From NCBI RefSeq assembly GCF_900090325.1, contig NZ_FMHW01000002.1, positions 4,899,001 to 4,963,000 of the forward strand: a stretch of 64,000 nt of DNA. Direction: 5' to 3'. Positions 33,530-42,147 of the stretch are shown here, in pieces. Each line of letters begins with the position of its first letter. Positions within the stretch are counted from its first letter, which is position 1. The position numbers and the translations under genes were made by a program. This DNA is from Micromonospora pallida. GTDB taxonomy: Bacteria; Actinomycetota; Actinomycetes; Mycobacteriales; Micromonosporaceae. The notes below the pieces were generated by a model. It was not told the origin of the DNA. It searched no databases and was given only the letters and a program-made list of their open reading frames with translations.

Positions 33530-34792
33530 ATGTCGACCGAGTCGTCCCGCGACGCCGTCATCGTCGCCACCGCCCGCTCCCCCATCGGCCGGGCGTACAA
33601 GGGTTCCCTCCGCGACGTCCGCCCGGACGACCTCGCGGCGACCATCATCCGGGCCGCGCTGGACAAGGTGCCCCAGCTCGACCCCACCGAGATCGACGAC
33701 CTCTACCTCGGATGCGGGCTGCCCGGCGGCGAGCAGGGCTTCAACATGGCCCGGGTGGTCGCCACGCTGCTCGGGCTGGACACCCTGCCCGGCGCGACCC
33801 TGACCCGGTACTGCGCCTCGTCGTTGCAGACCACGCGGATGGCGATGCACGCGATCCGGGCCGGCGAGGGGGACGTGTTCGTCTCCGCCGGGGTCGAGTG
33901 TGTCTCCCGGTACGTCCGGGGCAACTCCGACGTCCTGCCGCCCGAGGCGCAGGAACTGGTCGGCGGTGGTTGGGAGAATCCCCGCTTCGCGGGGGCGCGG
34001 GAGCGGTCGGGCCGACGGGCGGCCGGCGGCGCGGAGGTCTGGACCGACCCGCGCGCAGCCGGTGAGCTGCCCGACATCTACCTCGCCATGGGGCAGACCG
34101 CGGAGAACCTGGCCCAGGCGTACGACGTGACCCGCGCCGACATGGACGAGTTCGGTGTCCGTAGCCAGAACCTCGCCGAGAAGGCGATCGCCGACGGCTT
34201 CTGGGCCCGGGAGATCACCCCGGTCACCACCCCGGACGGCACGGTGGTCAGCGCCGACGACGGCCCCCGCCCCGGGGTGACCCTGGACGGGGTTGCCGGG
34301 TTGAAGCCGGTGTTCCGCCCGGACGGCCGGATCACCGCCGGCAACTGCTGCCCGCTGAACGACGGCGCCGCCGCCGTGGTGATCATGAGCGCCCAGCGGG
34401 CGGCGGACCTGGGCATCACCCCGCTGGCCCGGATCGTCTCCACCGGCGTCACCGCGCTCTCCCCCGAGATCATGGGGCTCGGTCCGGTCGAGGCGAGCCG
34501 GCAGGCGTTGCGGCGTGCCGGCATGACCATCGACGACATCGACCTGGTGGAAATCAACGAGGCGTTCGCCGCCCAGGTGATCCCGTCGTACCGGCAGCTC
34601 GACATCCCGCTGGAGAAGCTGAACGTGATGGGTGGCGCGATCGCCGTCGGTCACCCGTTCGGCATGACGGGGGCCCGGATCACCGGCACCCTGCTCAACG
34701 CCCTCCAGTGGCACGACAGGTCGATCGGACTGGAGACGATGTGCGTCGGCGGCGGCCAGGGCATGGCCATGGTCCTGGAGCGGTTGAGCTGA
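33530..34792 (+). CDS. Acetyl-CoA C-acyltransferase (thiolase)
   Basis: A 420-residue thiolase. The nucleophilic cysteine is in TRYCASSLQTTRMA (about residue 89), the second-half residues are VEINEAFAAQV, GGAIAVGHPFGMTGAR (catalytic His) and the proton-relay cysteine is in MCVGGGQGMAMV. It either cleaves 3-ketoacyl-CoA in beta-oxidation or condenses acetyl-CoA; the sequence does not decide. M. tuberculosis fadA3 occupies a similar neighbourhood. No Shine-Dalgarno; see the leaderless promoter entry. Confidence 0.92.
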   Translation: MSTESSRDAVIVATARSPIGRAYKGSLRDVRPDDLAATIIRAALDKVPQLDPTEIDDLYLGCGLPGGEQGFNMARVVATLLGLDTLPGATLTRYCASSLQTTRMAMHAIRAGEGDVFVSAGVECVSRYVRGNSDVLPPEAQELVGGGWENPRFAGARERSGRRAAGGAEVWTDPRAAGELPDIYLAMGQTAENLAQAYDVTRADMDEFGVRSQNLAEKAIADGFWAREITPVTTPDGTVVSADDGPRPGVTLDGVAGLKPVFRPDGRITAGNCCPLNDGAAAVVIMSAQRAADLGITPLARIVSTGVTALSPEIMGLGPVEASRQALRRAGMTIDDIDLVEINEAFAAQVIPSYRQLDIPLEKLNVMGGAIAVGHPFGMTGARITGTLLNALQWHDRSIGLETMCVGGGQGMAMVLERLS

Positions 34793-34808
34793 TGCGCTGA
34801 GCGATCAC

Positions 34809-35153
34809 TCACAGGACGGTCCGGGTCGCCGTCACCTCGGCGGCGGCCCAGGTCAACGCCTCGGGCGCGGGTTCCGTGGCGACCAGGTCGGCGGCGACCA
34901 CCCGGAGCTGGTCGGGCAGGGCCAGGTCGTTGTCCAGCCGGGGTACGGTCCGACGCGGCTGACCCTCGACGTCGGCGGCCAGGTTGGCGAGCTCCTGCAC
35001 GAGCTTGTGCACCAGGTCGGCCCGGGAGACATTGCCATCGACGGTCAGCGCTGCCCAGCGCGGCGGCTGCCAGTGCCCGACCTGCCGGACCAGCAGGTCC
35101 ACCGCCCGGTCCAGTTCCGCCGCCGGGCCCGGCTCGGTCGCCGTCGGGTTCAC
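34809..35153 (-). CDS. Hypothetical protein
   Basis: 114 residues, predicted soluble and mainly helical. Contains DRAVDLLVRQVGHWQPPRWA near the N-terminus and an acidic, Leu/Ala-rich helix LVHKLVQELANLAADVEG. No family is recognised. GTG start, no strong ribosome-binding site. It converges with the thiolase gene, 16 bp from its stop. Confidence 0.6.
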   Translation of the reverse strand: MNPTATEPGPAAELDRAVDLLVRQVGHWQPPRWAALTVDGNVSRADLVHKLVQELANLAADVEGQPRRTVPRLDNDLALPDQLRVVAADLVATEPAPEALTWAAAEVTATRTVL

Positions 35154-35259
35154 CGGACACCGGTCCGTTCCGCCGGGTGCGTCCCGGCCTGCGTACTGCT
35201 CACCACCGCGAGTCTACGGTCGCGATGTCCCGGCGCGGACCGGACGGCGATCCGCTGGA

Positions 35260-35357
35260 CAGCCACTCGCCCCGCGCCCTCGATGGCGATCTCCGGAGTC
35301 CGCCGCCGGCCCCGGAAACAGCCACCCTCGCCCCGCGCCCTCGAGGGCGATCTACGG
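35260..35357. repeat. Two-copy 37-39 bp direct repeat in a gene-free stretch
   Basis: Within the 314-bp gap 35154-35467, units at 35260-35296 and 35319-35357 share TCGCCCCGCGCCCTCGA and GGCGATCT. Short frames here lack convincing coding features. The gap also holds a terminator-like hairpin and a palindrome GACTGATCGATCAGTC at 35458-35473. Confidence 0.65.
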
Positions 35358-35409
35358 GGCGCCGCCACCCCGCCCCTACGCCGTCACCCGGAACGCCCCC
35401 CGACGACGG

Positions 35410-35439
35410 GCGCCCGCCCCCTGGGGAGGGGACGGGCGC
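35410..35439 (-). terminator. Hairpin downstream of the BI-1 gene
   Basis: 12-bp arms with 11 matches (GCGCCCGCCCCC against its complement) and loop TGGGGA lie 28 bp past the BI-1 stop codon on the minus strand. There is no T-run. Likely a terminator. Confidence 0.6.
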
Positions 35440-35467
35440 ACCGGTCGGCTGACTGCTGACTGATCGA

Positions 35468-36298
35468 TCAGTCGTCGCCCTGGAAGTAGCTCAGCAGGCG
35501 CAGGATCTCGATGTAGAGCCAGACCAGGCTGACCAGGATGCCGAAGGCGGCCACCCAGGAGTAGCGCTGGGGCAGCCCCATCCGGACGCCCTCCTCCACC
35601 TCGTGGAAGCTCAGCACGAAGCTGAGCGAGGCGACCACGATGCAGACCAGGCTGAACCCGATGGCCAGCGGGCTACCGTCCCGCAGGCCGGTGTTGATGC
35701 CGAAGAACGAGAGCACCAGGTTGATCAGCATCACCGCGAAGAGGCCGACCATCACCGCGATCATGCCCCGGACGAACTTCGGGGTGGCCCGGATGACGCG
35801 CGCCTTGTAGAGCACGGCCATCAGGAAGAACACGCCGAAGGTGGCGGTGACGGCCTGGAGCACGATGCCGTCGTAGAGCGACTCGAAGGCCTTGCTCACC
35901 ATGCCGACGAAGACGCCCTCGACGACCGCGTACGTGATGACGAGCGCCGGGTTGGCCATCCGGGAGAACGAGATGACCATGCCGAGCACGAGGCCAACGA
36001 TGGCGGCGCCGATCCAGGCGACACCGACCAGCGCGTCCGGCACCAGCACCCAGGCGGCCGCGGCGGACGCGGCGAGGATGCCGAGGAGCATGACGGTCTT
36101 GACGACGACGTCGTCGAGCGACATCGGCGTGACGGTGGGCGGTGCGGCCGGGTATCCGGGAGCCTCCGGGTAGCCCGCACCCGGGTACTGCTGGGGGTAA
36201 CCGGGCTGCCCGTACGGCCCGGTCGGCGCGTACCCGGCCGCCCGCTCCCGCTCGGCCGCCTGGCCGAGCCGGGCGAGCACCGGGTTCGAGGTCTTCAC
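35468..36298 (-). CDS. Bax inhibitor-1/YccA family membrane protein
   Basis: A 276-residue protein. A Gly/Pro/Tyr-rich cytosolic N-terminus (about 1-58) precedes seven hydrophobic helices, the BI-1 arrangement. The C-terminal end is YIEILRLLSYFQGDD with the conserved acidic residues. Members may leak calcium or protons, and role in actinobacteria is unknown. GTG start with GGGAGG 8 bases before it. A tRNA gene lies upstream. Confidence 0.92.
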   Translation of the reverse strand: MKTSNPVLARLGQAAERERAAGYAPTGPYGQPGYPQQYPGAGYPEAPGYPAAPPTVTPMSLDDVVVKTVMLLGILAASAAAAWVLVPDALVGVAWIGAAIVGLVLGMVISFSRMANPALVITYAVVEGVFVGMVSKAFESLYDGIVLQAVTATFGVFFLMAVLYKARVIRATPKFVRGMIAVMVGLFAVMLINLVLSFFGINTGLRDGSPLAIGFSLVCIVVASLSFVLSFHEVEEGVRMGLPQRYSWVAAFGILVSLVWLYIEILRLLSYFQGDD

Positions 36299-36403
36299 TT
36301 TCAGCCTCCCTCAGGGGATCGATGCACGGTGAACGTGCCTATCCAGGGTAAACCGCGGGGCCGACCTCTTGGTGATCACCAAGCTGAAGGGAAGCTGAGA
36401 GTC

Positions 36404-36487
36404 TGGTGCCCGGGGCGGGGGTCGAACCCGCACGCCTTGCGGCAGCCGCTTTTAAGGCGGCCGTGTCTGCCGTTCCACCACCCGGGC
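36404..36487 (-). tRNA. tRNA-Leu (UAA)
   Basis: An 84-nt gene including an encoded CCA. Acceptor GCCCGGG pairs with CCCGGGC, the anticodon loop is CTTAAAA (anticodon UAA), the variable arm is long as in class II tRNAs, and the T loop is TTCGACC. In Streptomyces the UUA-reading tRNA is bldA, which controls development through rare TTA codons; this gene carries that anticodon. Located between the BI-1 gene and a large membrane-protein gene. Confidence 0.95.
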
Positions 36488-36591
36488 GGGTGACCCACCG
36501 GTGCGTCGACACGCGGTAGTGCAGTGTCACGGTAGCCGGTCTCGCCGAACCCGGCGTACCCCGATACCGTGCCGGCACTAGGGTCGAGGCC

Positions 36592-38499
36592 GTGAGCAGC
36601 ACAGCCTGTCCCGATCAGGAAGTCGAGCCCGATCGGGACGCCGTCCCGGCGACGCCGGGCTCCCGGCGAGCCAGGCTCGTCGTCGCGTTCCACCGGTACC
36701 GGGCTGATCTGCTGGTCAGTCTGGGGTTCCTGGTCTTCGCCGGGGTGCTCACCCACGGGCTCTGGCCGGACCCGTCCGGCCGGGTGCTGGCCCTCAACCC
36801 GCCGGATCAGACCCTCTACGAGTGGTTCCTGGCCGTCGACTCGCGCGCGCTGCTCGGTGACTTCCATCTGCTCACCGACCGGTTGAACGCCCCTGACGGG
36901 GTCAACCTGATGACCAACACCACGGTCATCGCGCTCGGGATCCTGTTCGCCCCGGTCACCCTGGCCTTCGGCGCGCCAACCACGTTCGCGCTGCTCGTGG
37001 CACTGAACCTGGCCGGCACGGCGGTCGCCTGGTACGTGCTCTACGTCCGCCTGCTCGGGGCGAACCGGCTTGCCGCCGGGCTCGGTGCCGGCCTCTGCGG
37101 CTTCGGGCCCGGCATCGTCTCGCAGTCCAACAGCCACCTGCACATGACCGCGCAGTGGCTGGTCCCGATGATCATCTGGCTGGTCGTCCGGATGCTGCGG
37201 GCCGCCACCCGGCCCAGCTGGGCCGACGGACCCGGCAGTTCGGGCGGGGGCGACGACACCGGGCCGGAGCAGACCGGCGACGCCGAGCCGGCGCAGACCG
37301 GACACCGCCGTGGTGGAGCGGACCGACGGCTGGTCACCGCAGCTGTCGGGCTGGCCGTGACGGTGACCGCGCAGGTCTTCGTCGGCGAGGAGGTGCTGTT
37401 CCTCGCCGCGCTGACCCTGGCGGTGATGACCATCGCGTACGCCGTCGCCGACCGGCAACTCGCCCGACGGGCCTTCCCGGGCTTCGCGGCGGGAATGCTG
37501 CTCGCCGCCGGACTCGCCCTGGTCGTGCTCGCCTACCCGCTCTGGTTCCAGTTCGCCGGGCCGCTGGGCGTGGCCGACGGAATGTTCAGCCCGTACTACT
37601 TCTCGGCTGACCTGGCGAGCTGGTGGACGTTCTCGCCGCTCTCGCTGGCCGGCGACGACGCGGCGGCCCGGCTGACCACCGGCCCGGCCGAGTACAACAC
37701 CTTCCTCGGCTGGCCCTTGCTGCTGGTCGGCACCGCCTGCGCGGTCTGGTTGCGCCGCCAGCCGCTGGTCGTCGCCTGTGTGACCGGCATGCTGGTGATG
37801 GGTGCACTGTCGCTCGGGCCGAACGTGGTGGTCGACGGCGAGCGGAGCGCCGTGCCCGGGCCGTACCGGTTCCTGCTCGACATGCCGGTGGTGGACGGGG
37901 CGCTGCCGATGCGCTTCGCGCTGGCGGTGCTCCCACTGCTGGCCACGGTGCTGGTGCTCGCGGTCGACCGGGCGTGGCGCGGTGGGGGGCGGCTACGACT
38001 GGTCGTCCCGGCCGCCGTCGCGGTGGCGCTGCTGCCTGCGGCACCTGCCCCGCTGCCCACCGAGGACCGGCCGCCGGTGCCGGAGTTCGTCAGCGCCGGG
38101 CACTGGCGGGACTGCGTACGCCCCGGCGGGGTGCTGGTGCCGGTGCCCGCGCCCACCCCGAAGGAGCCCTGGCCGATGCGCTGGGCGGTGGCGGCGGACG
38201 CGGCGTTCGCCCTGCCCGAGGGCTTCTTCATCGGGCCGTACGGCCGCGACGGCACGGCCGCGATGGGGACGTACAAGCGGCCCACCTCAGCGTTGCTGGC
38301 AGAGGTGGCCCGGCACGGCGAGCAGCCGGTGGTCACCGAGGAACAGCGCCGACAGGCCGCCCGGGACATCGACTTCTGGCGCGCGTCCTGCGTGGTGCTC
38401 GCCGCCGACGAGCGGCACGCCGCAAGCCTGCGCGGCACCCTGGAACAGCTCTACGGCCCGGCAACCCGAGTCGCCGACGCCTGGACCTGGCGCTTCTGA
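36592..38499 (+). CDS. Large polytopic membrane protein, possible GT-C glycosyltransferase
   Basis: A 635-residue protein. About eleven transmembrane helices run from residue 40 to about 485, interrupted by a Gly/Glu/Thr-rich loop (about 215-245). The extracytoplasmic tail (about 485-635) has FFIGPYGRDG. HLHMTAQWLVPMI resembles the helix-loop pattern of GT-C transferases, but no DxD or ExD motif was certain. Function unknown. GTG start. A tRNA gene is upstream, so a promoter must lie in the 100-bp gap. Confidence 0.72.
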   Translation: MSSTACPDQEVEPDRDAVPATPGSRRARLVVAFHRYRADLLVSLGFLVFAGVLTHGLWPDPSGRVLALNPPDQTLYEWFLAVDSRALLGDFHLLTDRLNAPDGVNLMTNTTVIALGILFAPVTLAFGAPTTFALLVALNLAGTAVAWYVLYVRLLGANRLAAGLGAGLCGFGPGIVSQSNSHLHMTAQWLVPMIIWLVVRMLRAATRPSWADGPGSSGGGDDTGPEQTGDAEPAQTGHRRGGADRRLVTAAVGLAVTVTAQVFVGEEVLFLAALTLAVMTIAYAVADRQLARRAFPGFAAGMLLAAGLALVVLAYPLWFQFAGPLGVADGMFSPYYFSADLASWWTFSPLSLAGDDAAARLTTGPAEYNTFLGWPLLLVGTACAVWLRRQPLVVACVTGMLVMGALSLGPNVVVDGERSAVPGPYRFLLDMPVVDGALPMRFALAVLPLLATVLVLAVDRAWRGGGRLRLVVPAAVAVALLPAAPAPLPTEDRPPVPEFVSAGHWRDCVRPGGVLVPVPAPTPKEPWPMRWAVAADAAFALPEGFFIGPYGRDGTAAMGTYKRPTSALLAEVARHGEQPVVTEEQRRQAARDIDFWRASCVVLAADERHAASLRGTLEQLYGPATRVADAWTWRF

Positions 38500-38506
38500 C
38501 CGTGGC

Positions 38507-38631
38507 GCCCCACCCCGCCCCGCCCCACCCCACCCCGCCCCACCCCACCCCGTCGATCATGGAGTTTGGGCACCTCGCAAACCTCGCAATTGCCACCAAT
38601 CGTGGCGCCACAACTCCATGATCGACGGGGT
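38507..38631. repeat. CCCCR pentamer tract plus 20-bp inverted repeat
   Basis: Nine CCCCA/CCCCG pentamers (about 38508-38552) run into a palindrome: perfect 20-bp arms at 38547-38566 and 38612-38631 around GTCGATCATGGAGTT, with a 45-bp spacer. No ORF is present. The inverted repeat resembles non-coding elements seen across actinomycete genomes; I cannot confirm that here. Confidence 0.7.
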
Positions 38632-38657
38632 ATAGGGGCGGGACGGGGATGACGAAA

Positions 38658-38700
38658 AAAGGGGCCCGGTCGCCGCTTGTCGCGGTGACCGGGCCCCTTT
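38658..38700 (-). terminator. Rho-independent terminator of ndh
   Basis: On the minus strand, an 18-19 bp stem AAAGGGGCCCGGTC... with a 5-base loop is followed by a T-run (AAAAAA on the plus strand at 38655-38660). It lies 8 bp past the ndh stop codon. The strongest terminator in the window. Confidence 0.9.
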
Positions 38701-38707
38701 GGTCGGC

Positions 38708-40039
38708 TCAGGCTCGTGGCGTGCCGACCGGCTGGGATGCCTCGATGAACTCCTCGCGCGGGTCGTGCAACTGGCCGAGCGCGACGACCTCCCGGCGGAG
38801 GAAGAACGCCAGCGACCAGTCGACCACCACGCGGACCTTACGGTTGAACGAGGGGATCCGGGACATGTGGTACGTCCGGTGCATGACCCAGGCCGGCCAG
38901 CCGGTCATCTTGATGCCGTACACCTGGGCGACGCCCTTGTGCAGGCCCAGGCTGGCCACACTGCCGGCGTGCTTGTGCTGGTAGTTGACCGGCGCCTGAC
39001 CACGGATCACGGCCTTGATGTTGTCGGCCATCCGGGCGGCCTGCCGGACGGCGTGCTGCGCGCTCGGCGAGCAGTACGCCCCGGGCGCGCCGGTCAGGTC
39101 GGGCACCGCCGAGCAGTCACCGGCCGACCACGCGCCCTCGACGACCCGGTCCCCGTCGACCACCTGAAGGGTGGGCAGGCAGGTGACCCGCCGCCGCTCG
39201 TCGCGGGGGAAGTCGGTGGCGTCCAGCACCGGCGACGGCTTCACGCCGGCCGTCCAGACGATGGTGTCGGAGGGGAAGCTGTCGCCGTCGGAGAGCTTCA
39301 CCACCCCGTCGACGCAGGACTCCAGGCGGGTGTCCAGCCGGATGTCCATGTTCCGCTTGAGCAACTGCTGCACGGTGTAGGCGCCCATGTCCCGGTCGAC
39401 CTCGGGCAGCACCCGCTGGGTCGCCTCGACCAGCACCCAGCGCATGTCCTCCGGGGTCAGCTCCGGGTAGTACTTGAGCGCGTCCCGGGCCATGTCCTCC
39501 ATCTCGGCCAGCGCCTCGATGCCGGCGTAACCGCCGCCGACGAAGACGAAGGTCAGCGCACGCTGGCGGACGTCCGGGTCGGTGGTGGCCGCTGCCACGT
39601 CCAACCGGTCGAGCACGTGGTTGCGCAGGTAGATGGCCTCACCGATGGTCTTGAAGCCGATCCCGTGCTCGTGCAGGCCGGGGATCGGCAGGGTCCGGGA
39701 GACCGAGCCGGGGGCGATGATCACGTGGTCGTACCGGATCTCCCGGACCGGGCCGGTGATCGGCTGGATCGTCGCGGTCTTGCGGGAGTGCTCGATTCGC
39801 GTCACCGCACCCGCGACAACGGTGCACTTACGCAACTCCCGCCGCAGCGGCACCACACTGTGCCGAGGAGAGATGTTGCCGGCCGCCGCTTCCGGAAGGA
39901 AGGGCTGGTAGGTCATGTGCGGCTGCGGGTCGACGACGATGACCTCAGCCTCACGGGAGCTCAGCTTCTTCGAGAGACGCAGGGCCGCGTACAGCCCGAC
40001 ATGCCCAGCGCCTACCACAAGGATCCGCTTCGGATTCAC
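38708..40039 (-). CDS. ndh: Type II NADH:quinone oxidoreductase
   Basis: A 443-residue FAD enzyme passing electrons from NADH to menaquinone without pumping protons, at the inner face of the membrane. The FAD motif is ILVVGAGHVGLYAALRL, the NADH motif FVFVGGGYAGIEALAE (about residues 163-178), and WSAGDCSAVPD a third FAD contact. The C-terminal region has amphipathic helices for membrane attachment. The GTG at 40039 fits the family; an upstream frame would add 28 residues. A minor alternative is a NAD(P)-dependent reductase of related fold. Confidence 0.9.
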   Translation of the reverse strand: MNPKRILVVGAGHVGLYAALRLSKKLSSREAEVIVVDPQPHMTYQPFLPEAAAGNISPRHSVVPLRRELRKCTVVAGAVTRIEHSRKTATIQPITGPVREIRYDHVIIAPGSVSRTLPIPGLHEHGIGFKTIGEAIYLRNHVLDRLDVAAATTDPDVRQRALTFVFVGGGYAGIEALAEMEDMARDALKYYPELTPEDMRWVLVEATQRVLPEVDRDMGAYTVQQLLKRNMDIRLDTRLESCVDGVVKLSDGDSFPSDTIVWTAGVKPSPVLDATDFPRDERRRVTCLPTLQVVDGDRVVEGAWSAGDCSAVPDLTGAPGAYCSPSAQHAVRQAARMADNIKAVIRGQAPVNYQHKHAGSVASLGLHKGVAQVYGIKMTGWPAWVMHRTYHMSRIPSFNRKVRVVVDWSLAFFLRREVVALGQLHDPREEFIEASQPVGTPRA

Positions 40040-40142
40040 GTCTTCTATCTTTCCCCGCCCGTTCGGGGTAATCCCGTTCGCGGCCCTTCTCTGTGACGCA
40101 GAACCCCCCTGTGACCTGCGCAACCTCTACTTTCGACCGGTG

Positions 40143-40712
40143 TCACCGGCGGCGCAACAGCCACCCCAGCAACATAGTTACCAATACCGCGACGGCGAGT
40201 CCGCCAATTGTCACGGAAAGCATTCCTTGGTCCCCGCCAATTCCGGCGACGGTCAGCAACAGCACGCCGAGAAGCCCAGTGGCGAAGACCACTCCGGCCG
40301 CGCGGGCCAACCAGCGGAGCACCAGCGCCGGGTCGACCACCGCGTCGTACGGCAGCAGCGCCGCCAGAGCGCACAGGGTGTGCCCCAGATAGAGCAGGAC
40401 GGCCAGCAGCAGCAGTCGCCAGAGCGCGATCGGCTCTCCCTGGTCGAACGTGTCGTACAGCCAGCCGGCCACGGTGACCAGCGCGGCGAACGTCGGCCAG
40501 AACCGGCGCGGCCCGAGGGCCGGCAGCAGCGCGGTGACCAACAGCGCCGGTAGGGCGTCGCCGAACCAGATTTCGACCGGGTACGCCACCACGAGGCCGA
40601 GCAGCACGGTGAGGAAGACCCCGACCCGGACCAGGAACGGCAGCAGGGTGGCTCGGCGTGCCGCGTACCGCGCCGCGCGCACCCGGTCGCCCACCTGCCG
40701 GACAGGCGTCAC
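40143..40712 (-). CDS. Membrane protein at the end of the MoxR cluster
   Basis: A 189-residue protein with about five hydrophobic segments (from FLVRVGVFLTVLLGLVVAYP on) and a basic terminus. Function unknown. Start GTG 40712 with GGAAGG 8 bases upstream. An alternative GTG at 40778 overlaps the DUF58 stop codon but would translate the dispersed repeat at 40727-40778 as a charged N-terminal extension, so it is less likely. Last gene of the minus-strand run from 45.9 kb. Confidence 0.72.
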   Translation of the reverse strand: MTPVRQVGDRVRAARYAARRATLLPFLVRVGVFLTVLLGLVVAYPVEIWFGDALPALLVTALLPALGPRRFWPTFAALVTVAGWLYDTFDQGEPIALWRLLLLAVLLYLGHTLCALAALLPYDAVVDPALVLRWLARAAGVVFATGLLGVLLLTVAGIGGDQGMLSVTIGGLAVAVLVTMLLGWLLRRR

Positions 40713-40726
40713 CGGGCTTGCCTTCC

Positions 40727-40778
40727 GTTCACGACTGCGGGACTCCGCTGCGCTGCGTTCCTCGCGCTCACCGGGCAC
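40727..40778. repeat. Dispersed repeat copy between DUF58 and a membrane-protein gene
   Basis: Shares GTTCACGACTGCGGG, then C-TCCTCGCGCTCAC-GGGC, with the copies in the purK-purE spacer at 5569-5661. It includes the 3' end of the DUF58 gene. Confidence 0.7.
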
Positions 40779-42147
40779 CCGCCCGGGGGGCGGTGGCGAG
40801 GCGGGCCACGTCCCGGAGCACCTGGTCCAGGCTGCCGGCGCCGGCCCAGCGCACCACCGGTACGCCGTGCTCGCGCAACTGCTCGACCATCACGTCCCGG
40901 TCCAGTCGCCAGAGGCGGAACGCCACCTCGGCCCAGTCCCGCCGCCCGGTTGGCGGGGGCAGGTCGGCGGGGAGGGTATCCACCGCCACCACGAACCGGC
41001 CGGAGCGGGCGAGCTGGGCGAGCATCTGCGCGGACCGCTCCTGCAATAGCGGGGTGAGCACCACCACCAGCGCGTCCGAGGAGAGCAACTGCGGACCGAA
41101 GATCTGGTCGTCCGCCTCGTCCGGCCAGCCCTCGGCACGTACGTCGAGCAGCCACTCGAGCAGGGTGAGGTACTGCCGGCGGCCGGTGGCGGGACGCAGT
41201 CGCCGGGCGGTCGGGCCGAACTCCAGCATCGCCACCCGGTCACCCCGGTGCAGGTAGTGCTCGCCGATCGCGGCGGCGGCCCGGACCGTGGTGTCCAGCA
41301 CCGAGGCGGCACCGTGGACGCCGCCGGAGCGCCCCGCCTCGGCGAGCACGTCGAGCAGGAGCACCACCTCGGCGTCCCGGTCGGAGAGGGTCGCCGCGAC
41401 GTGCAGTTGCTTCGCCCGTAGGGAGATCCGCCAGTCGATGCGGCGAAGCCGGTCACCGGGGGTGAACACCCGTACCCCGGCCAGCTCACCGCCCTCGCCG
41501 GGGCGACGGGAGTGGTGCGCCCCGACCAGGCCGGCGGCCCGGGGCATCGCCTCCACCGCCTCGAACGGCTCGGTCTTCGGGTAGACCGTCAACCGTGCCG
41601 GTTCGGCGACCACCACCCGGGAAAGCAACAGCCCGTCGGCAGTGGCGGCCCGTACGCCGGCCGGACCGACCGCGTGCCGGCCCCAGCGCAACGCGGTGCC
41701 GGCCAGCGTCAGGTCGACCGCCGTACCGGCCGGGACGAAGGTCGCGAAGGGGCGGTCGGCCGGCCCCTGGTGCGGCGCGTCCGCGTCGAACCCGGCGCGC
41801 TCGACGCGCAGCCACGGCGAGACCCGGGTACGGACCACCGCCAGGTCGTAGCCCGTCCGGTCCGGGTTGCCCACGGTCACCGTCGCGGCGAGGTCACCGC
41901 CCTCGACCAGGTGTCCCTCGGCCGCGCCGGGCCACACCTGCGGCGGGGCGGCCGGCTGGCGACGCAACGCGTACGCGGTGCCGAGCGCGAACGGGGCGGC
42001 CAGCACCACCAGGTCGACCCGGCCGAGCACCACCCCGGCCACCAGCAACAACCCGGTGAGCAGCACCGCCCGGCCGAGCGCCCGGGTGGGCACCCAGGCG
42101 CGCGGGGTCTCCGGATCCGGGGACGGCCCGGCGGGCGTACCGGTCAA
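40768..42147 (-). CDS. DUF58 domain protein
   Basis: A 459-residue protein of the family usually encoded beside MoxR. One or two N-terminal membrane helices (about 25-65) lead to an extracellular beta region and a von Willebrand-like domain. The hallmark PGDRLRRIDWRISLRAKQLHV is at about residues 270-290. TTG at 42147 overlaps the moxR TGA (TTGA), the only start that fits the operon; the open frame further upstream runs through moxR in another frame. Role with MoxR: envelope-associated, possibly protein-complex assembly. Confidence 0.85.
   Translation of the reverse strand: MTGTPAGPSPDPETPRAWVPTRALGRAVLLTGLLLVAGVVLGRVDLVVLAAPFALGTAYALRRQPAAPPQVWPGAAEGHLVEGGDLAATVTVGNPDRTGYDLAVVRTRVSPWLRVERAGFDADAPHQGPADRPFATFVPAGTAVDLTLAGTALRWGRHAVGPAGVRAATADGLLLSRVVVAEPARLTVYPKTEPFEAVEAMPRAAGLVGAHHSRRPGEGGELAGVRVFTPGDRLRRIDWRISLRAKQLHVAATLSDRDAEVVLLLDVLAEAGRSGGVHGAASVLDTTVRAAAAIGEHYLHRGDRVAMLEFGPTARRLRPATGRRQYLTLLEWLLDVRAEGWPDEADDQIFGPQLLSSDALVVVLTPLLQERSAQMLAQLARSGRFVVAVDTLPADLPPPTGRRDWAEVAFRLWRLDRDVMVEQLREHGVPVVRWAGAGSLDQVLRDVARLATAPRAGAR

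Noticed and set aside
35260..35357. CRISPR-like array
   Set aside because: Only two units, no regular spacers, no cas genes in the window.
40713..40778. Longer N-terminus of the membrane protein at 40143
   Set aside because: The extension is the translation of a dispersed repeat; GTG 40712 has its own ribosome-binding site.
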